A DNA stretch of 64,000 nucleotides from Owenia fusiformis. Its lineage: Eukaryota; Annelida; Polychaeta; Sabellida; Oweniidae. This document shows, one piece after another, positions 25,701-40,700 of the stretch; the stretch's first letter is position 1, and the number at the start of each line of letters is the position of its first letter. The DNA is taken from positions 57,613,885-57,677,884 of the forward strand of contig CAIIXF020000001.1 of NCBI GenBank assembly GCA_903813345.2, read 5' to 3'. The notes under the pieces were generated by a model. That model was given only the letters and a program-made list of their open reading frames with translations, was not told the origin of the DNA and made no database searches. The position numbers and the translations under genes are program-made.

Positions 25701-28700
25701 TTTTGACACAAGTCCCTCATGAAAACTCTGATTACATTTTCCAAAGCCTTCAAGGTTATTGAAAATTGTTTAAGAACTCGGTACAGTGATTTTGTTCTCA
25801 TAGAATTTCTTAAAAAACAGATAACAAAAACATATTTTCCAAATTCTGCCCTAATAAATAGATTAGAAACAGTTGCTGAAAAGCATTAAAAGTAATCACC
25901 ATTTAAGGCAGATAAAATCTTACGAGTGCTCATTCCTCCCCACTAAAGGATGAGTCTGGGAATGAGTCTGGGTATCGACTTAGAAAATATTGAAAATTGT
26001 AATGTCTGAAAAACCAACTCAATCACACATATTATTAAACTTCAATATCTTATCCTTCTTATGAGATTACAAAAATATCATTTTGTATCACAATTGATGA
26101 AGAATATTGGGATCAAAGACAGTGCATATCACTTTGTCAGAATTGAAAAAAAATCAATGGCAAATATTAAATGAATTATTTATACAAAAAGTGTGAAACA
26201 TATCCTCCAAAACATTGCTTACTTTCTTTGTATAGACATTGAATGGTATTTCTGGATAAGTGAATTGGTGTTTATCTGGGTAATCAAGGGATTATAGTCA
26301 CTCAAAGGTACTGAGCATCCAGTTTTGACACTTCAATTGTGTTGGTGAAGTTACACATATTTCAGTCAAATTCATGCTGAGCACAACATTTTGGTTTCAA
26401 TTTTATAATCTCTATACATGACCCTGGTGATGAAGAGTCAGAATCAGTCAAAAAACCTAAACCGGAAAACTGTGCTCAATGTGAAAACTAAAAGTGAAGC
26501 AACTTTTTTTCTAATATTTCTTACATCAAATGGCAGCCATCTTGTTTTTCCCCCTTCAAATTAAACTGGCGGGAAATTCAAAAATTTGAAAAAAATTTAA
26601 TCCTTAAATATATTTCAAAAATATGATTTTCTTTTTAATTCTTCATGGATCTTAAGTTATTTCTTCTTTGTATGTCATACATGTTGCCATTGGTGTTCTT
26701 TTCTATAATAATGACCCTTTTTTATTTGTTAAGATACTTATTCTGACTCTCAGCAGAGGGTTAATTATGTGTCAAAACTCATGAAAAAGTAGATACTGTA
26801 GATTGGGTTAATTTGGCGCCCGCTTTAATTTGGCGAATTTGGCGAAATTGAAAAATTAGCCAATATAAATCTTCGCCAAAATTGAGAATGAATCCCCGGG
26901 AATTATCTAGGGTATTTCTTCCAGTGTATTTAGGTCACTTCCGGTTTAGTTTTTCCAAAAATATGAAAAAATGTCTCTCATAAATTGGCTCAGAACTGGC
27001 CAGTCACTCATTAATACTCAACAGGGAAAAACTAGAAAGGAAAAGCGTGGTATAGTAGCAGCATCGATCGAGGTGCAAAATGTAAAGGATGATCTCACAA
27101 AAATTTACAAACGTGGTGAATATTATTATAATTTTAAAATTTTTTTTAATTTTAATTGTTTGTTTTTTGCATGTTCGCCAAATTAAATAGCCACCAATAT
27201 GCCAAAAATGGCAAAATCGCCAAATTAAGTAGCGCCAAATTAACCCAATCTACAGTATACATTTGACTGAGGGACCAAAAGGGCATATATCCAGACACAT
27301 CCTTTTTGGTTCATACGAATATGGACCTGTGGATCTCATTCCCAAAGTAAGCTTCATTTTTTGAGAATAAGCACAGTAATAAATTACATTTTTTGGCTAC
27401 CTTGTTGATATCCAGGACCACCCGAACATGCTGAATATGGATATCATTGATAAATTACCAAAATGCTATGATAAAGGTTACCTTGACATTGGATGATACA
27501 AGGTAGATAGAAATACTGTGAATCGTGTTTAGCGCAATGTGATCATTAAATTATTTTCATCTGGGTTTATTTAAAATAAATAATTTGGTTTCTTGAAAAA
27601 ATAATTCTTCATGGGTTTTATTTCAATGAAGCCTTAACACTGAGGGGTAGAATATATGGTAATATGGTACAAGTATGTGTAAAGATGTGCATTTTTATGT
27701 CATAAATCTAACTTGTTTTCAAGGTGTAATCATGATCTTTGAAGATTATGGAGAAATATGTTAAGTAGAAATACCAAGATATTCAATATTTATAAAATTT
27801 ATCTAATATCGATTCTGGCACTTCAATTATAATAAGATTTATTTTAACTATCTGAGAAAACCTTGCCTCCTTCACATGCTTTTATCAGAGAGATTTGTAG
27901 TATTGAATGAGAGTTACAGATGTTCCTTTTGGCAATATTTTGAAAGATTTTGCATTCTTCATTGGCAGGTTCAACAGAATAGATGTCTAGATTTCCTCTG
28001 TTTCAAACAGTTTTAGGAAAACACTGTCAATTTGAGAACTTTATTTGTTACTTTAATTCATAACAAGCATCATTGCTGGAATAACTGCAGTTATTTCAAA
28101 TGGGCTACCTAACTGTATTGATAATGATAATGTTCTTTTAACTTATATCAATTCCAGAAAAATATACATTTTAACAGTATCACTGTGAGAAAGTAAATAT
28201 CAATTAGAGTAAATGTTTCTGGTCTCTATCAAAGTTTCATCACCTTGGTTATTCTAAAAGTGGATAAAACATTTTCAGTGTAATATCTCAAGTATGAGGG
28301 CCTGCAGAACTGCCTTAGTAGTATTCCTTACTTTTTGGTAATGATTCGATAATCTCTAATCCTAGACATGGAATAAGGAGAAATCACAACCTAAATCACA
28401 AGAGAAACTTGGTCATTCTTGGACCTAGTCCCCCCCTTTTGCGAGCCATTCACATCCCTGGTCTATCAAAAGTGATGCAGCAAGCCATCACAAATATGTA
28501 ACAAAAAACAAATGAAGATGAAATTTCCACGAAAATCATGAGATGTTGGAACATACACCGGTTTATCATAATTTCTATTTTTAGAGAGTAATTCTATGAT
28601 CCCTGGGAGGTAATTACTTGAGATATTTCCTATAAAAATTCTAAATCAAATTTTGATATAATCTCCTTGAAAAATGTTCAAGAAACAATGATTGATCTAC

Positions 28701-31700
28701 GATGTTGTTTCTAGTTACCAAGGCAACCCTAGGATGTAACCATGGTGCTTCAACATTGGGGAGAGTAACAATGTCTATTTATATCTTCAAACGGTTTAAA
28801 CTTCTTTAAGCAACTAAATATAGAAGAAATTCTATTCAAAGCAGAAACTATAGAACTGAGAGATTTCTTCCAGGGTTGATAACCTTTTAGACTCAAGGTT
28901 CTCAATTCTGATACAACCCCTTCCCCTAAGGAGAAATGCAGTTGGTGCAACTAACTCTGTGATGTTTCATATCCAGTCAACACTGACAGAGTGTCATAAT
29001 TATACAGATCTGTCATAATATTTATCTACTTTACACCAGTAAATGTCTCTCTTTCTAAAATGATAGATATGTGGATATAAAATGAAATACTATATATTCA
29101 CTAGAGAGTGATGGGGATATACTTTAAAACTTTTCTCATGTTGCCCTTTGCGTTTCCATGATTTATGCAATATTCGCAAATATATGAGTATGATTCCCAA
29201 ATAAAATTAATATTTTCATCATTGTTATTTCCAAGATTCATACTGAATTGTGAAAACAGGTTTAATTCCAATCATGAGAATACAAAAGAGGCGTGCAAGA
29301 AGTGAGAGAGAAATTTCGGATAATTGTGAGCTGTGAGAAAAACGAGACAAATAGCAAGGGAGAAAATCTGAATGAATGATCAACCAGAAACCATTATTCT
29401 TTAATTTACAGTGACAAAATAAAAAGTCAGAATATAGCCTCACAATGTAGCCTACGGGGATAATAGTAAAATATATAGCCTCGTTCCAATGTTTCTCTTG
29501 ATTAGGTTATCTCGCCAGACATTCAAGGCTGAATCCAGATGGTTAAAATATGTACAATTAGTTCATACTTCTTTGGATCATTTCTTTAGATAACATACCT
29601 AATCAAGGAAATAACAGTTTCAATCAACAGACTGTATATATTGCCTCCCAACTGGGAATCGCAAGTACATTTTTATCAACTAGCAGTGGTTTATCTGCAT
29701 ATTTTACAATTTTCCCTCACTGATAAATGCATAAAACAAGAATAATTTGATTTGGTAATGAAAGGATTGCCTTCCGTGACTGTTGTTGCGTTTCAGGTCA
29801 TGTCGATTGATATTCACTGGAATGCCTAATCGAATGAAAAGAAGAAACAAGTACTTGATATCACTAGTAATATTGAAGGAGGCAAGGTCCAGGGCGAGGT
29901 TTGAGAATAAGAGACATAATCGTTATCCAATAACCAGGCTCAGAACAATGGCCAACAGCAAAGGCAAAAAGTCAGGTTCAAAACCACAGCTCATCTTTGA
30001 GACTACTAATGCATAATCCTGATGACTAACCCTATTACTTATCCACACACTATTAACGGAATACATGCTATCATCCCCTTTATTCAATGATTTAGGTCCT
30101 TATGATTTAATGACCTTAAACACAAAATGATATTCCTGTCCAAAAGAGGTTTACTGGGATATTGTTCATGGCAGAGCGGCAACAAGTGGATATACCAGAG
30201 ATCTTACAAAACCAACTCAAAAATTTAAGGAGGAAAAGGTGGTAAATATACAGTCTGGAGCCAAGCTCTGAGAAATTACAATTTTCAGTCCATTTGTATA
30301 GCTCAATTTTGTAAGCTGTGTACAAGACTGAACTGAACTGAACATACACACACTTACTTTGTTGATACTGCACTCTCACTGGTCACTGGATTGGTGGCCG
30401 TATGGGTAGCACGCAACCTTTTTACATGACTTTTTCCATTATAATGCTGCAAGGACTGCTTCTCTGAATTGAATGAGACGCCACACACTTTGCAATATAC
30501 ATCAGGTTTTATATCTGTGGTGGACTTTGAAGGTGATACAGAAGCACTCTGGAAATAGAAAAAATACAGAGCGATTATTGACAATTTTAGACATTTTAGA
30601 ATAAAAAACTTTAAATTTTTGAGGTAATGTTTCTGCAGAATAACAAGTAATCCTTGAAATTGCTTGAATTATCTTCATGCACCATTTATCTACATTAATA
30701 ATTGGTCAATTACTTCATAAATATTGACCATCTTTTTTATGTCTCTTGCTAACCTGTTTGGCCACACTGTCTTCTTTAAAGACAAGTCAATCAAAAATCA
30801 TAACCTTACAGAAAAACAAAGCAAATCACAAGAAATACCTAAAGCACGTGCCAGTATATGCTACTAATAGGAAATGGAAGGAATTGAGCAGCTGCGTTAT
30901 TCTTTTTATTCAACTGGTAATATTTAACCTCTTGAGGGTGATCAATGTCACGATTATTATGATGAAAATGTCATGATGTCATAACAAAACCTTGTTCTAT
31001 CACTTACAGCTCCACCAGTTATTAGGTTATTTCCCAATGGTCAGATTTTCTGTTTGAAAATGATAGAGAAATCGAATTATATACATTTGTAAATCGTGTT
31101 GTTCTGTCTTTGCCTGGACATAATGATACCACTTTTATGAAGGGTAACTATGAGCAAAAAAACTGAAAATTGATTTTCAAACCCATCTTGGATATTTCTG
31201 GGAAATTATGTAAAATTAAAGTATTTCTTAAGCACTCTTGTAAAATAAGCAAATTATATATGGGGAGATATTCAATGTTCATGTATTTACCATTTTACAG
31301 TTTAGTATGAAAATTTATTATGAAGGAGAAATCCTACCATTAGCAAATGACCAAGGGTTACTCATTCCCAGATATCATTAAATATAGCAATTCCAGCTGA
31401 TCTCTTGAAAAGAATTGGAGTAGCTATTACATATTTCTGCATTCAAAGCATTTTGAAGGTTTACAATTATAATTGTACAAATATACTGTTTTCAAATTTA
31501 TGTCTAGTAATAAAGCTTACGTAATTGCTTAAAGAGATTTGTAATAATGAGAGAATTAAAGTATCATCTGGGCATTCTGACATCAAAATTGTTTTCCTAC
31601 TAGGCCTCTCCCTAAGGTGCACTTTGTTTCTAACACTTTTGACAACCTTTTTAACATTTTTTGCCTCTCAGTAGAAAATGTACCCTTTGCATTCGTTTGA

Positions 31701-34700
31701 CTTCACTTCTTAAAAGAGAGCTTCGTCTTCACTCTTTCAAACTAAAATAAACCTGTGAACTCACCGCGCCAATCAGTGTTCGTCGACCAAATTTGACCGA
31801 CGTTCTTTATATGGTCATTCCTTCTGACGTCATCGTTGAGCCCGGAATTGACCAATGACATGCGCATATTTAATTAGAACGCATTTGGCGTATGTTTCTT
31901 CAAGCTCGTCGATTGGTGGAAGGTCAGCGCATAGGTCAATTTAATAGGTTATTTGAATTTATTCTGTCTAGAAACGTGAATAAGCAACACCATTATAAAT
32001 TGCCAGGTCAGTTTCTGCATTTAGTATACAGTCTGACACGCCCCAACAAAATAAGTGAATCATTAAAAAACATCATAATTTAAGCAATTCCTTTGAATTG
32101 AATATAACATACCAACCTAGTTTAACTTACTAAAATCAGCTAAATTTATTAAAGTTGGTCCATGTAGATTAATTAGCTTGGTATAACAATGCAGTTCAAT
32201 GTAATATAATCAAATATGATAAAAAGAATGATCGTTATTGGTTTTATATACTGAATACATGAGATGTCAGCTATATAAAACTCATAAAAAGTGCTCATAA
32301 AATTATGTTGTCATATGTGGCACTCTCAATCAAAGCCATTAACAGATATCATTTTCAAGTGTAAGGTTATGAAGCAAAACACAACCACTTATTGCCAATA
32401 CAATACTGCCAGACAATACTGTGGATATTTAGACATTGTACAAGAATAACACTGGCGGATCTGGGGGGCCCCAGGGGCTTGGGTCCCTGGAAAAAAAAAT
32501 TGGGCCCAAAATTTTTTTTGGGCTCTCGGCCTTTTAAGGCCTTATTTTTTAATTATATGCCAAAATTTGAAAAAATGGGCCTCAAAATTTGGTTTTAGGG
32601 GCCCAGAAGTTTTTTTTCTCAGACCTGAAATTTGCCCCCCCCCCCGTTAGTTCCCAGATCCGCCCCTGAATAAGGTTCTCTATATTGAGTATGAGCAATT
32701 CCAACCTTACTATACTGCACTAGTCCCAAATGGTTCCTTATCCATCTACTGTTATATGATGAGTCCCATGACAATTACCCGCACAAAAGTTCCAACCATC
32801 GTTATTTTCCCAAAGGACCATGTAACACTAGTGTATTTAACATGGAGAATGATATGCCACGCATCAGGAAGGCTTCCCCTCCCCTCAAAATGAAATAATA
32901 AAAATACTTAATTTTGAAATTTATAAAATTGACTGAATTATGTTACCCATGAGTAAGCCTGGAATTATGATAATACAGTGCTTATATAATAATTCTGTGA
33001 ATATAATCTCATTGAGAATGATTGGATCTATTATGCCATTATTTTATCTCAATGACATTTCAGCAATTGTTCTTGCAGCTTTTGTTTTTCTACGACAGTT
33101 TGTCTTGGAGACCGGAATATCCATTGTTTATACAGTATCTTATTAAACGATAAGTTGAATGTCATTGTAATAGTTGAATAACAATATTCCATCTTATACA
33201 TCTATTTCATGGTGGATGAACAGTGATGGACATTTTTGTGCCGCAAACTCATCTGATGCAATTAACGATTTGCATAAATAAATTGCTGCCAATTTTAACA
33301 CCGTAGGCACAAATTGGGATCGTTATGCTTAGACAACAGTTTTCGTCCTTTTCAAAAAGGAAGAGACCAAAAATCTAATCATTTATCCTAATTGTAAAGC
33401 AAATTCAGAAATTCTTCATAATTCCAGACTCAGTTTCTAATATGTAATCAAATAACAATGGTAATAACAAATGGATTTCACAATAGCAATCACATGGTAA
33501 ATTGGGCAGTAATATCCCATTGAAATAACCAGTGATCGATGCATCAATATTTGGATAAAAACTAATATGATTGATGTTACGCAAAACAAGATTTGGCTTT
33601 CTATAATGACATTAAAGTAACTACTTGAAGACTTTAGTGCTATGTTGACTTTCTCCCTTCCATTCAACTTAAATCAGATGATATCAAGTTATCCATTTCA
33701 ATTGACAAAAGACCTAAAATGTGATCTTAGAAATGAGTTGAAATGACAGGTTAGTCAAATTATCATGCTAATTAAGGTAGGCCTTGATGAATGAATCTGG
33801 CTAATTCACTTGACTTATTTACAAGGAGAGAATTAAAACGCTGATGCTGAATTATAATCCTTCTCTGCCCTCCTTAAAATATTACTTTCTTTTACTTGTA
33901 CAAAAGGAATAGTGATTGTCTGACTATTCGTATTACAGACTATAAACCCCAACTAACACTGGGGATGTTAAGAGGATGTTGGTCGCTGGAGAAATCAAAT
34001 GGTGACATAATTAAATCAGTGTAATGAATGTCACTTTTAATCAGTTAGAAATACAGGCGAGCCCCACAAATTCACAACAGCTTAGTCTGAAGAAATTTCA
34101 TTTGCTCTGCTCCCACTGGCCAGTGAATAATGAGAATCAAGAATATGAAGATGAGTTTTCTGAGAGTAAGGGGCCTCCTCATGAGTTGTTGGTTGAAAGC
34201 CCATGGTTGAAAGCCCGTGGTTGAAATCAGGGTTATAATCTCAGTTGCCTAACTGCTAATGGAAATCATATTTTATAGTTAGTTTACATCGAGAGGTGTT
34301 CTATTTACAGCTCTCAATATCAGAGACAAAAATGTTCAAGTGTTCATTCAAATGGTGTTCACAGGTTTTAGAGTTATGGTGCCACGGTCTCCATTTAAGG
34401 AAAAAACCTCACATTAAACTTTTGAGCAATAATTTTATCTCTGAAAAGTCTGTATCAAAGGCAGTTCCTTTTCTGTAGACCTCTTATTTAATCGATAAAA
34501 CTTACCATTTGAGACTTCCCAAGTTTTTATATTCAAAATTGGACAACGTAAAATGATAAAGCAGTCCCAGTAGAGGATGATGTGTCCCATCTGGGAGTGC
34601 CTCATCTGCGTCCCTGACAGTCACATGACTGAAACTGACCAATCAGATAAATTAACCATGAGATTATATCTTTATGTTACTTTTGGAAAAAGGAATCAAT

Positions 34701-37700
34701 GGCCAGGCTTTTTTCTTTTGCTTTGGAATTTCAAAGATATAGCCGAAGAAAATTCCTAAAATCTTGAACAATAACAAAACAGAATTCTTTGAAAGGGATT
34801 TACCTAAATAACCATTAAGTAAAGTAGTCTATAATGTAAAGATTATGCAACTACAATGCCATACTAATGAAACTTCAATTTTCTGCAGATCTTGTCTTCC
34901 AGTCAACCAAATAATCATTATCATTCATGGAGAAAATTACAGGTATATAACATGATATACTTCATACATTCTACTTTGTATTCATTATTTACAAGAGATA
35001 TGGTACCATATTATGACTGTGAGATGTAAAACATTTACCAGACCCCTTCTTAAATTGGATTTATTGGAGAAAAAACAAATTTATCTCACAAAATCCAGTT
35101 TGTAATACGAAAAACCGCTGAAGAAAAACAATCTTGAGATCTGTTACCGAAATTACTTTTTACGTTGTTTTATACCAGTATATGAATAGTACAGTGTATT
35201 TATATGATGAAGGAGTGGGTCTTCTATAAATAATGGATTTTAATCTCATAGGCTTCGTTTCTGTTGGTTCTTGCAATATACGAAATAAGAAGGCTTGGCC
35301 TCAGATAAATCATGAATATCTACAATACTACAGTATAATTCAACTTGCAATTACTATTCCAATTTTTGTAATATTTAGTTGTACCAAATCTCTCAAGGTA
35401 GATCATGACTGAAGTAAAAATATCAAAGAGTCACCCCCAGAATCATTTGACAAGGGTGTTTTTCTTACAAAGAGTTTATTTTTGTTTATTTTTTTACTAT
35501 GGACTTATCCAGAAAGCCCATGTTGTTACAAAAATTATGAATGGTAAACATGCACCCAACTTTACTACCTAAGAAAATCACTATATTCGGCCTACCTTAA
35601 CTCGGGCACTATGACATTTTAGGTACAAAATCAGGTCAGGAACACCATACTTTGAATGGGGTTGATTTCTAACAGCAATTCTCCAGAGCAGAGATACTAT
35701 AAATATTCTTTACAGGAGAGACCCTGGGCAACTGTTGAATGATCAGAACGAGTACTGTATTTAACCATATACAGTAATACCTGTCTAATCCGAACACCAC
35801 TGCAAACACCAAAGGTATATTAATCAGCAGGTGTTCACATTTCAAGGTTTTTAAATATGTGAGTCAATGGGAGAATTTTGAGACCAAAAAAGTGTTCACA
35901 TTTGGAGGTGTTCAGATTAGAGAGGTGTTTGATTATACAGGTTTCACTGTACAATACTTTGTACTGGAATAATTAAAATATTAAGTACTCTTACTTTTTT
36001 AGCATCAATTATTCAATTTCAATTTATTCAAATTTTTTGATCCGTGAACTTATAATATTAAGCTAAATGGCATGGAAAGGTATAATGCCATTCGAACGAA
36101 TATACATTATACATAAAGGATATCCTATAATGAAGTGATATCATAATATTCATGAGTTGAAATCATTAGTGATCAAGCATATATCAACTGATATCATAAA
36201 AAAATTTAAGTACACAGTATGCTCTTTTTATCCTATATTGTAGTTATTTATATAATCCATAGCGATAGATATAAACTATAGCTAATGATATTCCACTTTT
36301 CATTTCATTGCAATCGCAATATAATATCACAATATGTATCACAGACTAGTTGTAATTAGATCCCTAAAAACAATTGAAATTGGACAGTATTCCCTGGGGA
36401 TCACTATATTCCATGTTCACTAAAATGTTATCCCTGGGGGTCACTATATTCCATGTTCACTAAAATGTATGACTTAACCTGCCTTATACCTCATAATTAG
36501 ACATAGTAAAATATGAGAAAAGTTAACGGGAAAAAAGCATTAACCCCGAGTAGTCATTATTAGAAAATCCAATACAAAGCACTCAAAGTGGTTATAGCAG
36601 TGGGAAAACCCTTAAGGCAGTTACATTGAATAACCTGCCCGATCTCACAGACCTTTTCGAGATCGATGAAGTATTATGAAGTATTAATCAACTGCCTTAA
36701 ACCCTGTTAATCTAATAACTTTAGAGTCTAGAAGAATGGGCAAATTTTCCCATGATCATTTCATCATTTGAGGATAATAGATTGAAGCATACTTATTAGT
36801 GCCCATTGGTAATGATTTATTGATTAATGTTAGGTTAAATGTTACTATGAACTGAAGAGACCCTTGGATAAGGATAAAATATTTAGTTAAGAAGATAAAA
36901 GCATGTCATCTCATTTTAGTTCACTATATCTAGGAAACGCTTCTGCAATGAAACCCGGGAATGTACCATTGTACCTCCCCTTATCTTCTCTCAAACACAG
37001 TTAATAAGATTGAATTTATAGAAGCGGGGAATGTGTCACTTGATCTTAACAAAAGGCAGACATTTTGTGATATTGCGCTATTCTGTGATATATATGTGTG
37101 AGTTACTCATGAGTAAACTATTGTGGGATGATAAGAAGTAATTAAACCTGAAATATCCAATACAGGAGAGTGTATCGAGACAGACTAATGATGATTAACT
37201 GCTCGCAATAAAATGATGAGGACAGAATGTACTTAAATGAGGATGGCATATGGACTTGACCTTTAATTTGGCTAGTAGTTTTAGACAAATCATATTAGTT
37301 TGGTGATTTAACAGATATAAGATCCCAAAATCTAGCTTGCCATCAACTTGTGATTATTTGGCTGCACCTGAACGCTCAATTTCTAATTTGTTACATCCAT
37401 AAGATGCAAATGTAAGGCAACACTATGCAACTAAAATATAAACAGTATGATAATAAGATTTCTGGTGCCAAATATTTCCAAAGGTCAGGTATGGAGACCC
37501 AACCAGAAGGGATTGAAATTAAGGGTCTCCTTGTCAATTTAAAGATCTGCTCCTTCACTTCTACTTTTTCTTCTTACTTCACTTTTACTTACATCAGTAG
37601 ATTTGTCATTTGGAGAGACAGGTTCACTTCCAGTGGATCCGCCATTTGGGCTTTGACTGGGGCTGTTTTCTGTTGCCTCTTTGCTGAGGTACTGCTTTAG

Positions 37701-40700
37701 TTTCTTAGAATGGGCCTTGCCTTCATAGTGCTGCTTGGCTTGTGATGGAGCATTCAGATTAACACAGCAGACCTTACAATACAGTGGCTGTAGCAACCCA
37801 GGAGGCGCTGAGGCATTGGCGTTTCCGTAATTCCCATCGTGTTTACGTTTCATGGCTTTGAGATATTTGTATGGTTTGTGAAGGCGTGGGAATACACCTG
37901 TCGGGAAGCTGAGTGGATTCGGGAGGAAGTTGGTCCCGGGAATGGTTTGTGGAGTGAGAGGTATACCTGTACTGTAGAGTGGCTGAGTAGGAGTGCCTAG
38001 ACCATTGTTTGTCTGGTACGTTTGGTATACTGAAAAACATAAGTTCAAAAGCCTATATTAATCTGGGTATGCTAAAGTACATAAACATATATCATGTGTA
38101 CTTATACATCAAAACTCACAGGCAGCATTTGAAAAACATAAAAGTAAAATAAAAAATAAATACGGATTTAGACGTCTTTCTTCTTTTGTGTGTAGATTAC
38201 TTCTTTGGAAATAATTGATATAGAGGTTGTTCAAGTCGAATAGGCAGCCCTTAGTGGCAATGCTATGAACATCATTTATTGATAACAGTAAATGTAATAA
38301 AGAACAACCACTTCATGATGAGTGGCAATATCTAGAAAACCGTAAAAGAGTATGTAATATAATCGCTCATCTACAGAGTATAAGCATCACGAAAAAGCCT
38401 GATGACAAAGTATACTTCCATTAGTGGCAGTAGCTCAACACATCACCTGGGTATAACGGGGATAAATCATGGCTAGATTATGAGACACAGGTAGAGTTCT
38501 CATCTACGCGGAAACAATAAAAACATTTTATGACAGTTTAAGCCATATGTGTTCTGGATGTAATGATGCCATTTATAAAGGTCAGACTGGGACTTGTTTG
38601 TTTCATATGACATGAATTTAGAATGTAATTGATTAAGAGTTGGAACATGTTAATAAGTAATAGGGAATATAGTCTTGTTAAGACTTGTGCCCCTCCCTCT
38701 CAAAACATTCCCCAAAGGAGAAGTAGATTGAGGCTGTCATCCCATGGCCGGTCCCACGGTTAATGAAATCTTGCTACTTGACTCAAAATAAGGCCGTTGT
38801 TAACAATTGCTAATCAGTCACTTTAACTACAGGTTAAGAACCTGACAAGAACCCCTTTACAATTGAAGAAAACAATATCCCATGATTTACAAGTGATATG
38901 ATTTTCAACCTTGGATTGACTTATTCTTTTATCTTATTTCATTTTATATATTTCTTAATTGACGGATCAAAATGTAGAGTACTACTGATTTAGGTCAATA
39001 GAAAATATCCGGATAAGATTACAAAATCAATTTTTGATATTCAGCCCTCTCGGTCAAGATTAAAGACATACGTAGACAAAACAATACAATTAATACAATA
39101 ACAATACAATATTATTGATTCGTTTCAACAATTATCTTCCGTCAATATCTCAAGGAGTCTGAATATAAGATAAGTTATAAGTTTATCCAGACAATGACTG
39201 TCTCTTCTATTCTATTCTCTATCCAAACCTGTCTCTCAATAACTTTTAAAACATAACAGATCGAATAAAAGCGATACATCATTTGTATTCGAGAGACAAT
39301 AGCCTATCCATCAGATGAGACCACTGAAGGTTTAAATAATGATACATTATTCCCATGTGACCGTCGGGATAAACCCCACTTAACGAATAAAGTCACGTCT
39401 TGGAGGAGATGAATGTTTTAACGATGAGAAAAAATGTATTTTCTCATAGTCATAGGGTTTAAAATGTGGATTAAGATATTGCTTTTGTAACGCTGTTTCA
39501 ACTGATACAGCAATTTATTACAACCCCCTTATGACCACTTAGTATTTTCACTCATTAAACATAAAGCAGGTATGACAAGCTTTTAAACTGGCTGCAAAGT
39601 AACTGGAGTGAGGACTAATCAAATCATTTTATGAATTATTTATATCATATAGAAAATGTTACATGCTCTGTAGAATTATGACAATGCATTAGAGCAGTTT
39701 TATGCTTAAGTGACAATCTTGGAATGTGTAATAAAGCCTCAAAAATGAGTGGTTCTCTATGTATAATGTCCTACTTTTGAGAGATGGTCCCAGGGATATG
39801 GTATCCTCATATTGAGAGATGTGGAAAAAACAAATAAAACTCTATAATGGTTAAACCCTCCCCTCTTCCCCATATAACAAAAAGTTTGATTGGCAGTTCA
39901 TGACAAGATTTTGAGGAGCCTAGCGACCCCCTATATACCCATAGAGATTCACATCCATCAGCATAAGACAATGATGATATAGCGCTTTCAAAAAATGTGA
40001 TACAAATACTTCCTCTGTTTTGATCATCCTTTTTCACGATGCTATATCCATCGTTTTCCTTGAATTTTGATCTTCCCTACCCAGATAGACACATACCCAT
40101 CAGCACAAGACGATGTAAATATATCACTTCGAGAATTGCGATAAAAATAATCACTTTGTTCTTTCACAACCTTTGACATTTGAATACTTTTCCTAATGCA
40201 ACATATAATAAGCAGAAACAATTAATCAAATCTAAAAACAACACCATATATCACAAATTAGTCATGATCTTTTTGTCCTTGTGTGAAATTTCACTCCAAA
40301 TTCGTTGCATGATGAATACAAATACAGCATTAAACCTGTTCAAGTAGAATGGTCTGTAAGTGAAACACCTCTATAAATGGAACACCTCTATAAGTGAAAC
40401 ACCTCTATAAATAGAACACCTCTATAAGTGAAACGCCTCTATAAATGGAACACCTCTATAAGTGGAACGCCTCTATAAGTAGAACCTTTTGTAGAAACTT
40501 TTGAGTAGAACCAAGGGTGTTCCACTTATACAGGTTCTTCTTTACAGATGACATCATTCAAAGTGAAATAAGCGACATTAACCTTAAACCCAAATTGCTA
40601 AATTGCGTCAAAAAGAGAAAAATATATATGTCACATGTAACCTCACGACCTAATATCCTATATATATCGGAATTGTACGCATATGAATCATGACCTCTAG

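Larger units (their letters stand above)
30549..37592 (-). other. Intron between exon 3 and exon 4 (7.0 kb)
   Basis: It holds a CpG-rich patch near 31745-31960, a 5-bp-duplication MITE at 32450, a Tc1-like MITE at 35770 and a 40-bp duplication at 36391. The rest is AT-rich with nothing recognised. Confidence 0.75.

Noticed and set aside
34280-34375. Possible remnant of the GTGTTCA MITE family
   Set aside because: Only short words (GAGGTGTTCTATTTACAG, GGTGTTCACAGG) match and no paired ends can be drawn.
37425-38040. Other-frame open reading frames over exon 3
   Set aside because: Shadows of the real coding frame; the 65-codon frame at 37843-38040 would need a phase-2 donor and then stops.
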